NCBI RefSeq assembly: GCF_017304635.1
Contig: NZ_JAFKMA010000001.1
Coordinates: 1,116,001 to 1,180,000, forward strand
Reading direction: 5' to 3'
DNA from: Sphingomonas sp.
GTDB taxonomy: Bacteria > Pseudomonadota > Alphaproteobacteria > Sphingomonadales > Sphingomonadaceae
DNA: 64,000 bases
Position numbers and translations under genes: made by a program. The notes below the pieces were generated by a model. The model did not search any database and had not been told where the DNA came from. It worked only from the letters and a program-made list of their open reading frames with translations. This document shows, piece by piece, positions 37,721 to 47,433 of the stretch. Every line of letters starts with the position of its first letter. The first letter of the stretch is position 1.

Positions 37721-39204
37721 CCCAGCGCCTTCTTCAGCAGCTCGTTGACCACCTGTGGGTTGGCCTTGCCCTGCATCGCCTTCATCGTCTGGCCGACGAA
37801 GAAGCCGAACAGCGCTTCCTTGCCGCCGCGATATTGTTCGAGCTGGCCGGGATTCTTCGCCAGCACGTCGGCGATCACCGCCTCGATCGCACCGGTGTCG
37901 CTGGTCTGCTTCAGGCCGCGTTCCGCGACGATCTTGCCCGGCGCATCGCCGGTTTCCAGCATCACCTCGAACACCTGTTTGGCGAGGCTCCCCGACAGCG
38001 TGCCGTCGGCGACCAATGCGAGCAGCTCCGCCGCCTGACCCGGGCCGACCGGCGACTCGCCGATATCCTTGCCCAGCCGGTTGAGCGCACCGAACAGTTC
38101 AGACGACACCCAGTTCGCCGCCGCGACCGGCTTCGCGCCTTCGTCCAGCAGCGCGTCGAACCAGCGCGCCGTCTCGACCTCGGCGGTCAGCACGTTCGCC
38201 TGATACGGCGTGATCCCCGCCGCTTCGTACCGCGCGAGCTTGGCATCGGGCAGTTCGGGCAGGCTCGCCCGGCAGTCGGCCAGGAACGCCTCGTCGAGTT
38301 CCAGCGGCAACAGATCGGGGTCAGGGAAGTAACGGTAATCCTGCGCATCCTCCTTCGACCGCATCGACCGCGTGGTGCCGGTGTCGGGATTGAACAGCCG
38401 CGTTTCCTGAACGATCGCCCCGCCGCCCTCAAGCACGTCGACCTGGCGCGACGCCTCGTGCTCGATCGCCTGCATCACGAAGCGGATCGAGTTGACGTTC
38501 TTTGTCTCGGTTCGCGTGCCGAACGCTTCACCGGGGCGACGCACCGACACGTTGACGTCGGCGCGCATCGATCCCTGGTCCATGTTGCCGTCGCACGACC
38601 CGACATAGCGCAGGATCGAGCGCAACTTGGTGAGATAGGCGCCAGCCTCCGCCGGCGAGCGCATGTCGGGCTTCGACACGATCTCCATCAGCGCGACGCC
38701 CGATCGGTTGAGGTCCACGTACGACCGCGTCGGATGCTGGTCGTGCATCAGCTTGCCGGCGTCCTGCTCGACATGGATGCGTTCGACGCCGATCCGTTTG
38801 GTCGGCTCCGCCTCGCCCTCCAGCGCGATCTCGATCGCGCCCTCGCCGACCAGCGGGTGGTAGAGCTGGCTGATCTGGTAACCCTGCGGCAGGTCGGCAT
38901 AGAAATAGTTCTTGCGGTCGAACCGCGACCAGGTGTTGATCTTCGCGTCGATCGCCATGCCGGTGCGCACCGCCTGGCGGATGCATTCGCGGTTCGGCAC
39001 CGGCAGCATGCCGGGCATCGCCGCGTCGACCAGCGACACTTGCGTGTTGGGTTCGGCACCGAACGCGGTCGCCGCGCCCGAGAACAATTTGGCGTTCGAG
39101 GTGACCTGCGCGTGGACCTCCAGCCCGATGATGATTTCCCACTCGCCCGTGGCGCCACGGATGCGGTAGGTCGAGGGAGCAGCGGTGCTGAGAACGTCGG
39201 TCAT
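37717..39204 (-). CDS. gatB: Aspartyl/glutamyl-tRNA(Asn/Gln) amidotransferase subunit B
   Basis: 495 residues from [12 protein letters not shown]-terminal amidotransferase catalytic cradle with [37 protein letters not shown] and [21 protein letters not shown]-terminal helical tail binding tRNA ends with [32 protein letters not shown]. GatB activates and amidates mischarged tRNA with ammonia from GatA. gatA and gatC are not adjacent here, which departs from the common gatCAB order. Confidence 0.97.
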   Translation of the reverse strand: MTDVLSTAAPSTYRIRGATGEWEIIIGLEVHAQVTSNAKLFSGAATAFGAEPNTQVSLVDAAMPGMLPVPNRECIRQAVRTGMAIDAKINTWSRFDRKNYFYADLPQGYQISQLYHPLVGEGAIEIALEGEAEPTKRIGVERIHVEQDAGKLMHDQHPTRSYVDLNRSGVALMEIVSKPDMRSPAEAGAYLTKLRSILRYVGSCDGNMDQGSMRADVNVSVRRPGEAFGTRTETKNVNSIRFVMQAIEHEASRQVDVLEGGGAIVQETRLFNPDTGTTRSMRSKEDAQDYRYFPDPDLLPLELDEAFLADCRASLPELPDAKLARYEAAGITPYQANVLTAEVETARWFDALLDEGAKPVAAANWVSSELFGALNRLGKDIGESPVGPGQAAELLALVADGTLSGSLAKQVFEVMLETGDAPGKIVAERGLKQTSDTGAIEAVIADVLAKNPGQLEQYRGGKEALFGFFVGQTMKAMQGKANPQVVNELLKKALG

Positions 39205-39265
39205 GGCCGCGCAGATAGACACTGACGCCGTCGCTCTTCAAGCATTGTAGCTCGGGCCTCGCGGC

Positions 39266-39712
39266 TCACGCTGCCGCGGGCTGCTCGAACAGCGAGAACC
39301 CGCGCGGCAGGCGACGGGGTCGCTCGCCCTGCATCTGGCCGTCGACCGCGGCGATCGCGGCGATCAGGTCGGCGGGGCGATAGGGCTTGGCGAGGCAGCC
39401 GTGCGCGAAGGCGCGCCCGCCATCGGGGCATTCGCCGGTCGCGAAGATCACCGGGACGCCGCGTTGATGGGCGTGCCGCGCGAGATCGATGCCGCTGCCG
39501 TCGGCCAGGTTGACGTCGGCGAGCACCAGGTCGATCGCCTCGCCCTCCAGCACTTCGAGCGCCAGCGCCAGCCGATCGACCGTCGCGACCACTTCATAGC
39601 CGCCGTCGCTCAGCACATATTCGTTGTCGAACGCGATCAGCGGCTCGTCCTCGACGATCAGCAGCCGGGTGATGAGCTTCTTCCTGCGACCGAACACCAT
39701 CGCCTCGTCCAT
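39266..39712 (-). CDS. Stand-alone response regulator receiver protein
   Basis: 148 residues, one receiver domain: acidic pair in IVEDEPLIA, phospho-acceptor aspartate in LVLADVNLADGSG, threonine in VIFATGE and lysine in CLAKPYRP. There is no output domain; the last 25 residues are basic and flexible. It could work in a phosphorelay, as single-domain regulators of the general stress response or cell cycle do in alphaproteobacteria. No kinase gene is adjacent. Confidence 0.92.
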   Translation of the reverse strand: MDEAMVFGRRKKLITRLLIVEDEPLIAFDNEYVLSDGGYEVVATVDRLALALEVLEGEAIDLVLADVNLADGSGIDLARHAHQRGVPVIFATGECPDGGRAFAHGCLAKPYRPADLIAAIAAVDGQMQGERPRRLPRGFSLFEQPAAA

Positions 39713-39831
39713 CCCTGCCGGACAATCACCTTGCCGGTCTTGTCGTTACGCTACCGTCGCTTAACGCGCGGCAACGAGTCCGGGTGCAATTTTTCGCGTC
39801 ACCCATGACGAAAAGGTATATTGGCGCGGCG

Positions 39832-40914
39832 ATGCCCGGACCCAAGACCCCAGCCAACGCCCCCGCCGCAAAAAATTCCGACGATCAGCGGATCGCCAAG
39901 ATGCTGGCGCGTGCCGGCGTCGCGTCGCGGCGCGAGATCGAACGGATGATCGCGGAGGGGCGCATCGCGCTGAACGGCGTCGTGATCGAAACGCCCGCGA
40001 CGCTGCTGCCATCGCTCGACGGCGTGACCGTGGACGGCAATCCGGTGCAAGCGGCCGAAGCGGCGCGGCTGTTTCTCTATCACAAACCGGCCGGACTGCT
40101 GGTGACCGAGCGCGATCCGCACGGACGGCCGACGATCTACGACCGCTTGCCCAAGGGCTTGCCGCGCGTGGTGCCGGTCGGGCGGCTGGATTTGAATACC
40201 GAGGGGTTGTTGCTGCTGACCACCGACGGCGGGTTGAAACGGCAGCTCGAATTGCCCGCGACCGGGGTGGAGCGGGCCTATCGCGCGCGCGCCTATGGCA
40301 ACGTGACACAGGCACAGCTGGAGGAGCTGATCGAGGGCGTCGAGATCGACGGCGTCCGCTATGGCTCGATCGACGCCAATATGGAGCGGCGGACCGGCGC
40401 CAACGTCTGGATCGAGCTCGTGCTGACCGAGGGCAAGAATCGCGAGGTGCGGCGCGTGCTCGAATATCTCGGGCTACAAGTCAGCCGGTTGATCCGCACG
40501 CGCTACGGCCCCTTCGTGCTGGGCGACCTGCCCCCCGGCACGGTCGGCGAGGTGCGCGGGCACGACATCGACTCGTTCCGGGCGAACCCGACACGCAAGG
40601 ACCTGCCGCAACCGGCGCGCAAGCGTGAGCACGCGATAAGGCCGGTGGCGCCCCGCGCCGCTACGCCCAGGCGCGAACCGGAGCGGCCCTCGGTACGCCC
40701 CGCCAAGCCAGCCCGCCCAGTCAAGGCGAAGGAGCCGCGCCAACGGGCGGACGGCACGCTCGCGGTGCGCTCGACCGGCGCGCGCGCCGACCGTGCGCGC
40801 AGCCATCGCGCGACGAGCGGCGACGCATCCGCCAGACCGGCCGGTCGTCCCACGCGCGGCCCCGCCGGCGGGCGCGGCAAGCCCGGCGCGCGACCGCCAC
40901 GGTCTCGCAAGTAA
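39832..40914 (+). CDS. 23S rRNA pseudouridine synthase, RluB/RsuA type, with a basic disordered tail
   Basis: 360 residues. S4 domain (RIAKMLARAGVASRREIERMIAEGRIALNG), catalytic aspartate motif GRLDLNTEGLLLLTTDG, and KNREVRRVLEYLGLQVSRLIR. The last 110 residues are Arg/Pro/Ala-rich and disordered, a common add-on in alphaproteobacterial homologues. ATG at 39832 begins just before the S4 domain; an ATG at 39805 is possible, but a TATATT box in between hints at the promoter. Confidence 0.92.
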   Translation: MPGPKTPANAPAAKNSDDQRIAKMLARAGVASRREIERMIAEGRIALNGVVIETPATLLPSLDGVTVDGNPVQAAEAARLFLYHKPAGLLVTERDPHGRPTIYDRLPKGLPRVVPVGRLDLNTEGLLLLTTDGGLKRQLELPATGVERAYRARAYGNVTQAQLEELIEGVEIDGVRYGSIDANMERRTGANVWIELVLTEGKNREVRRVLEYLGLQVSRLIRTRYGPFVLGDLPPGTVGEVRGHDIDSFRANPTRKDLPQPARKREHAIRPVAPRAATPRREPERPSVRPAKPARPVKAKEPRQRADGTLAVRSTGARADRARSHRATSGDASARPAGRPTRGPAGGRGKPGARPPRSRK

Positions 40915-41465
40915 TGCGCATCGTCGCCGGTCAGTGGCGTGGGCGGCCGCTGGTCGCGCCGAAGGGCGACGCGACTCGCCCGACCGCGGATCGGACGCGC
41001 GAGGCGCTGTTCTCGATGCTCACCAGCCGGATCGGCAGTTTCGAGGGGCTCGCCGTTGCCGACCTGTTCGCAGGGTCAGGCGCGCTAGGGCTGGAAGCTT
41101 TGTCGCGCGGTGCGGCGACCTGCACCTTCGTGGAGCAGGACAAGGCCGCGCTCGACGCGTTGCGCGCGAACGTCGCCAAGCTCGGCGCGACCGCGGATAT
41201 CCGGGCGCAGTCGGTGCTGTCGCTCGGTCCGGCGACCAAGCCGCTCGACCTCGTGATGATGGACCCGCCCTACGGCACCGGCGCCGGCGCGGTGGCGCTC
41301 GACAAGCTGGCGCGGCTCGGCTGGATCGGCCCGGCGACCTGGGTGAGCATCGAAACGGCGCGCGACGAGCATGTCGAGGTGACGGACTTCGCGATCGATG
41401 CCGACAAGCTCTACGGCAAGGCGCGGGTGACGGTGCTGCGGATGGCGGTCGGTAACGACGCCTAA
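40914..41465 (+). CDS. rsmD: 16S rRNA (guanine(966)-N(2))-methyltransferase RsmD
   Basis: 183 residues. MRIVAGQWRGRPLVAP start, TRPTADRTREALFSML, SAM motif LFAGSGALGLEALSRGA and catalytic DPPYGTG. Overlaps the pseudouridine synthase by one base (TAATG), so two rRNA modification enzymes are co-translated. All motifs intact. Confidence 0.97.
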   Translation: MRIVAGQWRGRPLVAPKGDATRPTADRTREALFSMLTSRIGSFEGLAVADLFAGSGALGLEALSRGAATCTFVEQDKAALDALRANVAKLGATADIRAQSVLSLGPATKPLDLVMMDPPYGTGAGAVALDKLARLGWIGPATWVSIETARDEHVEVTDFAIDADKLYGKARVTVLRMAVGNDA

Positions 41466-41470
41466 AATCT

Positions 41471-41580
41471 AGCCGCCTCCCCGGCGAAAGTCGGGGTCCA
41501 GCATCGGCGTCCAGGCAATGGCGCGATGCGCTCTATTACAATCGCCATCCCAACTGGGCCCCGGCTTTCGCCGGGGTGAG
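41471..41580. repeat. Palindromic repeat, family B
   Basis: cccggcgaaagtcggggtcca on the left and gggccccggctttcgccgggg on the right, with about 60 bp between. The compensatory change (agt/act) in both arms keeps the pairing, unlike the copy at 30274-30345. It separates rsmD from the convergent monooxygenase. Confidence 0.85.
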
Positions 41581-41601
41581 CGCTCCTATACTGGCGGTGT
41601 T

Positions 41602-43065
41602 CTAGGCCGCCGCCTTAACCTTCTTCGGCACGGGGTTCGAGAACACCATCTCGTTATCGACCGACCCGAACTTCAGCGCCATCAGGTCCTTGGCGTAGTT
41701 CTGGTGGACCTTCCACGGCTTGCGCGTGCCTTGCTTGGGCAGGACGTCGCGGGCGCGCTGGACGTAGCCGGAGGTGAAGTCGAGGAACGGCTCCTCCCCC
41801 ACCGCACCGTGCGGGGTCGGCGTCGCCTGGCGCAGCCCGCGCTTCTTCATCGTGTTGAGCAGACGGCAGACATAGCCGCAGGTCAGGTCGGCCTTCAGCG
41901 TCCACGACGCGTTGGTATAGCCGAACGACGACGCCAGGTTCGGGATGCCCGAATACATCATGCCCTTGTAATTGGTCGTTTTCGACAGATCCTTCGCCTC
42001 GCCGTCGACCGTGAACTGCACCCCGCTCAGCAATTGCAGCTCGAGCCCGGTCGCGGTCACGATCACGTCGGCGGGCAGCGTCTTGCCCGACGTCAGCCTG
42101 ATGCCGTCCGGCACGAAGCGGTCGATCGTGTCGGTGACGATCTCCGCCTTGCCGTCGCGGATGCTCGTGAACAGGTCGCCGTCCGGCACCAGGCACAGCC
42201 GCTGGTCCCACGGATTGTAGCGCGGCGTGAAATGCGTCTCGATATCGGCGTCGGGCAGCTGTTCGCGCACCATGCCGAGCAGGCGTTCCTTCGCCTTGTC
42301 CGGATGCTTGCGCATGCGGTTGAAGAAGAACATGCCGAGCAGGACGTTGCGCCACCGCACGATGCCGTAGGCGAGCTTCGCCGGGAGCTTGGTGCGGAGC
42401 CAGTTGGCCATCGCGTCCTCCGCCGGGCGCGCGACGATATAGGTCGGCGAGCGTTGCAGCATCGTGACGTGCGCCGCCTCCCCCGCCATCGCCGGGACCA
42501 GGGTCACCGCGGTCGCGCCGCTGCCGATGACGACCACTTCCTTGCCGGTATAATCCAGGTCCTGCGGCCAGAATTGCGGGTGGACGATGCGCCCGGCGAA
42601 ATCCGCCGCACCGGCGAATTCCGGCGAATGGCCCTTGGCGTAATTGTAATAGCCCGAGCACATGAAGAGGAAGTTGCAGGTCAGCGTCACCGGCCCGCCG
42701 GGCGTCTCCGCCTCGACCGTCCACGTCGCGTCCGCGGTCGACCAGGCAGCGCGCTTGACCTGGTGGTCGTAGCGGATCTTGCGATCGATGCCGTGGTCGT
42801 GGGCGACCTGTTGCAGATAGGTGAGGATATTCGGCCCATCCGCGATCGCCTTGGGCTCGGTCCACGGCCGGAAGTGATAGCCGAGCGTGTACATGTCCGA
42901 ATCGGAGCGGATACCCGGATAGCGAAACAGGTCCCACGTCCCGCCCAGCGCGGCGCGTCCCTCCAGGATCGCGTAGCTGCGGTCAGGGCACAGGGTTTGC
43001 AGGTGGTACCCCGCGCCGATGCCGGAAATCCCCGCGCCGACCACCAGGACGTCGAAATGCTCCAT
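41602..43065 (-). CDS. FAD-dependent monooxygenase, Baeyer-Villiger type
   Basis: 487 residues. FAD motif VVGAGISGIGAGYHL, second Rossmann motif VIGSGATAVTLVPAM for NADPH, and the type I Baeyer-Villiger fingerprint FAGRIVHPQFWP between them. The sequence also resembles EthA-like group enzymes (GGTWDLFRYPGIRSDSDMYTLGY). Likely substrates are ketones or sulfides; not determinable here. ATG at 43065 is preceded by GAGGTGAGG. Confidence 0.92.
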   Translation of the reverse strand: MEHFDVLVVGAGISGIGAGYHLQTLCPDRSYAILEGRAALGGTWDLFRYPGIRSDSDMYTLGYHFRPWTEPKAIADGPNILTYLQQVAHDHGIDRKIRYDHQVKRAAWSTADATWTVEAETPGGPVTLTCNFLFMCSGYYNYAKGHSPEFAGAADFAGRIVHPQFWPQDLDYTGKEVVVIGSGATAVTLVPAMAGEAAHVTMLQRSPTYIVARPAEDAMANWLRTKLPAKLAYGIVRWRNVLLGMFFFNRMRKHPDKAKERLLGMVREQLPDADIETHFTPRYNPWDQRLCLVPDGDLFTSIRDGKAEIVTDTIDRFVPDGIRLTSGKTLPADVIVTATGLELQLLSGVQFTVDGEAKDLSKTTNYKGMMYSGIPNLASSFGYTNASWTLKADLTCGYVCRLLNTMKKRGLRQATPTPHGAVGEEPFLDFTSGYVQRARDVLPKQGTRKPWKVHQNYAKDLMALKFGSVDNEMVFSNPVPKKVKAAA

Positions 43066-43142
43066 GCGCCTCACCTCTCCGCCATACCGGATATTCGATT
43101 GCGGCGCGGAAGGCAACTTACAGGCATGTCAGTAATCTCATC

Positions 43143-43216
43143 CGTCATCCCGGCGTAGGCCGGGATCGCCGGCGGTGGCGCAACGCGGCCAGCGGCCCCG
43201 GCCTTCGCCGGGGCGA
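43143..43216. repeat. Palindromic repeat, family B
   Basis: cccggcgtaggccgggatcgc on the left and ccccggccttcgccggggcgac on the right, about 74 bp in total. The arms have drifted more than in the other family B copies. It lies between the tamB stop and the monooxygenase start. Confidence 0.75.
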
Positions 43217-43227
43217 CGCCGGCATAA

Positions 43228-46200
43228 TCAGAAATTCTTCTGATACTTCACGCTCGCGCCCGACCCGCCGAACGAGCTCATCTGCGACAGCACGCTCAGG
43301 CTCTTGGTCAGCGAAATCTCCAACTGCGTCGCGGTGAAGCCGCGGGCGTCGGTGATGATCTCGATATAGATGTTGCGCGTAATGTACTTGCCCGCGGCGA
43401 GCGCCGTCCCGCGCCCGGTGGCGTCGTCGGCGCCGAGGATGCGCAGGCGGTCGATCCCGACCGCGCCGCGCAGCTTGCCGAGCGGATTGACGCCCCCGCC
43501 CGACCCGCGCAGCGAATTGAGCGCGGCGGCGAGCTGAATCGCCTCGGTCGCCGACAGATTCTCCGGGCTCGATCCGAACAGCAGCCGGCTGAGCACCTCG
43601 TCCTGCGGCAGTTGCGGCGTCGAGGTGAAGGTGATCTGCGGATGCTGGCCGGTGCCGGCGATGTCGATGACGGCGGTGATGCCGTTGGTATCGGTCGTCG
43701 CCTCGATATCGAGATCGGGATCGGACAGCGCGTTGCCGCTGAAGCGGATGACGCCGCGCGCCAGGTCGAAACGCTTGCCGGCGAAGCTGTAGGTGCCACG
43801 CACCTCGTCCGCCCGGCCGTAGACGGTCGGCGCCGCGGTCGTTCCGCCGACGCGCAGGTCGATGCCCCATTCGGACTCGAGCCCCATGCCGCTGACGAAC
43901 AGCTGGTTGGGCGCGTGGACGTGGAGGTCGAGCTTGAAGTTGCTCGGCGGCGCGGGGACGGTGTGCGGGCGCGGCAGGTCGCTCTTGCGGCGGACACCCT
44001 TCAGCTCAGGCACCTCGCCCTGCCCCTGATACACGACTTCGTAGCGTGCATCGGGGATGAGGATATCGCCCTTGATGAGACCGCCATTGGCGCCGTTGGT
44101 GACGCTGATCGTGCCGGTCGCGCTGGCGGCCAGCGCATCGCTGTCGGCAAGCGCGGCGTTGTTGAAGCTCGCCTGAAGGTCGATCGGGAAGCCGCTGTCC
44201 GCCGCCAGCCCGATCGAGCCGTGCGCGTCGACCGTGCCCTTGCCGGCCCGCGCATGCAGTTGCGTCAGTTCGAGCCGATCGTCGGTGAAGCGCCCGGCGA
44301 TCTGCATGTTGGTCAGCTTCGTGCCGAACGCGGTGTTGATGTAGGTCAGGTCGTCCGCGCGGACGATACCGCTAAAATGCGGCGAGCCGAGCGTGCCGGA
44401 GAAGTCGGCCGCCACCGCAATCCCGCCCGACGCCTGCTGGTTCGCCAGCCCCGCGAGCGAGAACAGCACGCCGGCCGGACCGTTATACCGCACCCCGCCG
44501 GTCAGCGGCGAGGCGTAGAGGCGATCGGTCAGGCTCGCCCCCGCGCCGAGCGGCGCCAGCGTCGCCTGGAACCGGCCGACGGTATTCGCACCGCGCTTGA
44601 CCAGCGCGCGGGCATCGCCCCCCGCCGCGGTCAACCGCGCGAGCAGGACGATGTCGACCGGCTGCGACACGACCGACGCGCTCGACCGGGTGAAGCCGGT
44701 GATCGTGAGCCGGGCGTCGACGTCGGGCACGGTCGCGGTCGGCGACTGGACGTAATCGACGCTGCCGGTCGCCGCACCGTCGATGTAGAGCCCGTTGGAG
44801 AAGGCGCTAACGATCGACAGATCGAGCTGGTCGAGCCGCGCCTGGATCGCGGTGGTGCGGCCGAACGTGCCGGCGATCCGCGCGCTGCCCTTGTCGAATA
44901 CGATCTGGGTGGGGTTCAGCCGGTACTCGCCCGCCAGCGGCTCGATCCGCGCCGGGCTGGCGGTGTGGAACGCGATGCCGTTGGCCTTGCCCTGCAACGC
45001 GACCAGCCATTGCCTGGGCGACAGCCGCGCGTTCATCGCCAGGTTGAACGGCACCCCGCTCGACCCGTTGGCGACCGCCTGCGCGGTGCCAGCGCCATTC
45101 GCATAGTCGATCTTGGCGCGCGCCGAGGTGACCACGGTGTCGCCGTAGCGCAGGTTGGCGACCTGCACGTCGCCCAGCACGCGCGGCGCGTTGGGATAGA
45201 GGATGACGGTCGCGGTCGCGATCGCCCGGCCGATCGTGAAATCGGCCGCTCCCGGGATGCGCGCGTTATAGGCGTGCGCGGCGATGTCGGCCCGCTGCAC
45301 GTCGCCCTGCGCCGCCAGAGTTGCGGTGCCGTTGACGCCCGATCCGCTGAACGCGAGCTTGCCCGCGAACGGCCCGGCGGCGGTCTGCTGCAACGTGCCG
45401 AGCAGGTTGACGCCGGCGACCTGCGTGCCCTGCCGCACCTCGACCGTCATCGTCTTGCCGACCTTGAGCAGCACGTTGGCGCCGAACGGCCCGTAATCGG
45501 TGCCGCCTTTCGCGACGATGGCATAGCCGTCGGCATTGCCGCGAATCGTCGCTTGCAGGTTGGCGAGCCCGATACCGACGCCGGGGCGCGGCGCGTTGAC
45601 GACGATGACCGGCGCGGCGGCGCTGCCGGTGACGCGCGCGGTGATCGGACCGTACGCTTTCGAATAGCCGTCCGCGGTCACCGCCAGCGTGCCGTTGGGC
45701 AGGTACCGCCCGCCACCGCGATAGATGCTGAACTGCGGCGCGGTCAGTTTCAGGTTCTGGAAGGTGATGACGCCGTTCGTGTCGTAGCCGACGTCGCTCG
45801 ACACCAATGCCTGCCCGCCGAGGAAGTTCTGCACGCCGTCGCTGAAGATGCGCCGCGTCTTCGCGACGACATGGCCCTTGATCCCGAAACCGCCCCTGGG
45901 CTCGGTCACCAGCTTCGCGTTGGTGGTCAGGTCGACGATGCCGACACCGTCGATGACATAGTCGTTGACCCGGCCCTTCAGCGCGCCGGTGTAGCGCCCG
46001 CTCGGCAAATCGGCGACGACGATCGCGGTGGCGTCGATCCGGTCCGACTTGATGCGCAGATTGTCGGACAGCAGCTTGCCCTTCGAATAAGCGAGGCTGC
46101 CGCCGATCGAGACGTTGTCGAGCAAGCCGCCGGTCGCCGCGTTCAGCCCGGTCACGCGACGCGCGCGAGCGTTGATCGGGACCATCACATGGTCGGCATC

Positions 46201-47433
46201 GACCGTCGCCTTGCCCGATGCGCTCAGCCCCTCGACGCCGGTCCCGTTGAACGACAGTACGGCGGCGGTCAGGCTGTAGCCGACCGTCGGCGTGACGAAC
46301 GGGCCGTCGAGCGCCAGATGCAACGCGACGTCGCGGCCGGCCAGATTGGGCAGCATCGCGCCCGGCGTGAGCAGCCGAGCATCAAGCGTAAAATTGCCGA
46401 AACTGTTGGTGCCGAGGTCGATCAATCCGTTCGCCGCCACCGCCAGCGCCTGCGACGTCAACGTCATCCGCGTGTTCGCCTTGCGCTGGTCGAGCGTCGA
46501 ATCGATATCGACCATCATCCCGCCCGCGGTCAGCCGCTCGACCGGTCCGGCCATGTACAGCCCCGGATGCGTCAGCCCGCGGATCGTGAAGCGCCCGTTC
46601 TGCGCGCCGAGATCGAGGTTGGCGAGGCTTTGCCCGCCCAGCGTCGCGAGACCCTTGCCGCGCCAGGATTTCCAGTCGCCCTGCCCACCGATCCGCACCT
46701 GGAGCGACGCCTTCACCCCGCTCATCGCCGCGACGACGCCGTCGCCCGGCGCATCGAGCACGACGTTGATGCCCAACCGATCCTTGTCGGGCACCGCATC
46801 GAGCCTCAGCCGCAGCTTGTCGCCGCCCAGGATGCCGGGCCCGCGCAGGGCGTCGGCATTCGCCACGATCTGCGCGCGGCGCTCGGCGATATGGACGCTG
46901 CCGTCGAACCGGATCAGGTGCGGATCGCCGGTCACCGACTTGGCCAGCACCAGCCGGTCGACGCGTAATTTGCCGATGTCGACGTTGATGTCGGGCAGGA
47001 TCGGCGCGTTCGGATCGCCGGGCTTCAGCGCCGGCGCGCGCGTCATCGTCACCGTCTGCGCGCTCAGTTCGTTGATGTCGATGTGATTGCCGAAGAAGCG
47101 GAACGGGTTCCAGTCGAGCGTCGCCGAGGGCGAGGTCACGAACACGCCGTTGGGATCGCTGACGCGCAGGTCGAGCAGTTCCATCCGGCCATAGATCGAC
47201 CCGCGGATTCGCCCGACCTTGATGTTCAGCCCGGTCTCGGTCGTGTAGCGCGCCAACTGCGACACGATGAAGCGGTGCCCCGGCGCGGTGTCGAGCACGA
47301 CATAGACCAACGTCAGCAGCGCGAGCAGGCCGGCGAGCACGATCGCCAGCCAGCGCAGCACGCTTTGCCACCATGGCCGGCGGACGATCACGATCGTCTC
47401 GCCGGCGTCGTCGGCGGTCGCCTCGCCGGCCAT
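43228..47433 (-). CDS. tamB: Translocation and assembly module inner-membrane protein TamB
   Basis: 1401 residues. One N-terminal signal anchor (about residues 26-47), then a very long beta-taco periplasmic body and the C-terminal DUF490 domain (about 1050-1401), with LPQDEVLSRLLFGSSPENLSATEAIQLAAAL and terminal Phe (YQKNF). TamB bridges the envelope and takes part in outer-membrane protein assembly or phospholipid transport with TamA. The ATG overlaps the tamA stop by one base (TGATG). Confidence 0.95.
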   Translation of the reverse strand: MAGEATADDAGETIVIVRRPWWQSVLRWLAIVLAGLLALLTLVYVVLDTAPGHRFIVSQLARYTTETGLNIKVGRIRGSIYGRMELLDLRVSDPNGVFVTSPSATLDWNPFRFFGNHIDINELSAQTVTMTRAPALKPGDPNAPILPDINVDIGKLRVDRLVLAKSVTGDPHLIRFDGSVHIAERRAQIVANADALRGPGILGGDKLRLRLDAVPDKDRLGINVVLDAPGDGVVAAMSGVKASLQVRIGGQGDWKSWRGKGLATLGGQSLANLDLGAQNGRFTIRGLTHPGLYMAGPVERLTAGGMMVDIDSTLDQRKANTRMTLTSQALAVAANGLIDLGTNSFGNFTLDARLLTPGAMLPNLAGRDVALHLALDGPFVTPTVGYSLTAAVLSFNGTGVEGLSASGKATVDADHVMVPINARARRVTGLNAATGGLLDNVSIGGSLAYSKGKLLSDNLRIKSDRIDATAIVVADLPSGRYTGALKGRVNDYVIDGVGIVDLTTNAKLVTEPRGGFGIKGHVVAKTRRIFSDGVQNFLGGQALVSSDVGYDTNGVITFQNLKLTAPQFSIYRGGGRYLPNGTLAVTADGYSKAYGPITARVTGSAAAPVIVVNAPRPGVGIGLANLQATIRGNADGYAIVAKGGTDYGPFGANVLLKVGKTMTVEVRQGTQVAGVNLLGTLQQTAAGPFAGKLAFSGSGVNGTATLAAQGDVQRADIAAHAYNARIPGAADFTIGRAIATATVILYPNAPRVLGDVQVANLRYGDTVVTSARAKIDYANGAGTAQAVANGSSGVPFNLAMNARLSPRQWLVALQGKANGIAFHTASPARIEPLAGEYRLNPTQIVFDKGSARIAGTFGRTTAIQARLDQLDLSIVSAFSNGLYIDGAATGSVDYVQSPTATVPDVDARLTITGFTRSSASVVSQPVDIVLLARLTAAGGDARALVKRGANTVGRFQATLAPLGAGASLTDRLYASPLTGGVRYNGPAGVLFSLAGLANQQASGGIAVAADFSGTLGSPHFSGIVRADDLTYINTAFGTKLTNMQIAGRFTDDRLELTQLHARAGKGTVDAHGSIGLAADSGFPIDLQASFNNAALADSDALAASATGTISVTNGANGGLIKGDILIPDARYEVVYQGQGEVPELKGVRRKSDLPRPHTVPAPPSNFKLDLHVHAPNQLFVSGMGLESEWGIDLRVGGTTAAPTVYGRADEVRGTYSFAGKRFDLARGVIRFSGNALSDPDLDIEATTDTNGITAVIDIAGTGQHPQITFTSTPQLPQDEVLSRLLFGSSPENLSATEAIQLAAALNSLRGSGGGVNPLGKLRGAVGIDRLRILGADDATGRGTALAAGKYITRNIYIEIITDARGFTATQLEISLTKSLSVLSQMSSFGGSGASVKYQKNF

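Noticed and set aside
43612-46968. A 1118-codon open frame on the plus strand opposite tamB.
   Set aside because: It is a GC-bias shadow: composition is Arg/Asp/Gly/Gln-rich with no domain, while the minus strand encodes a clear TamB.
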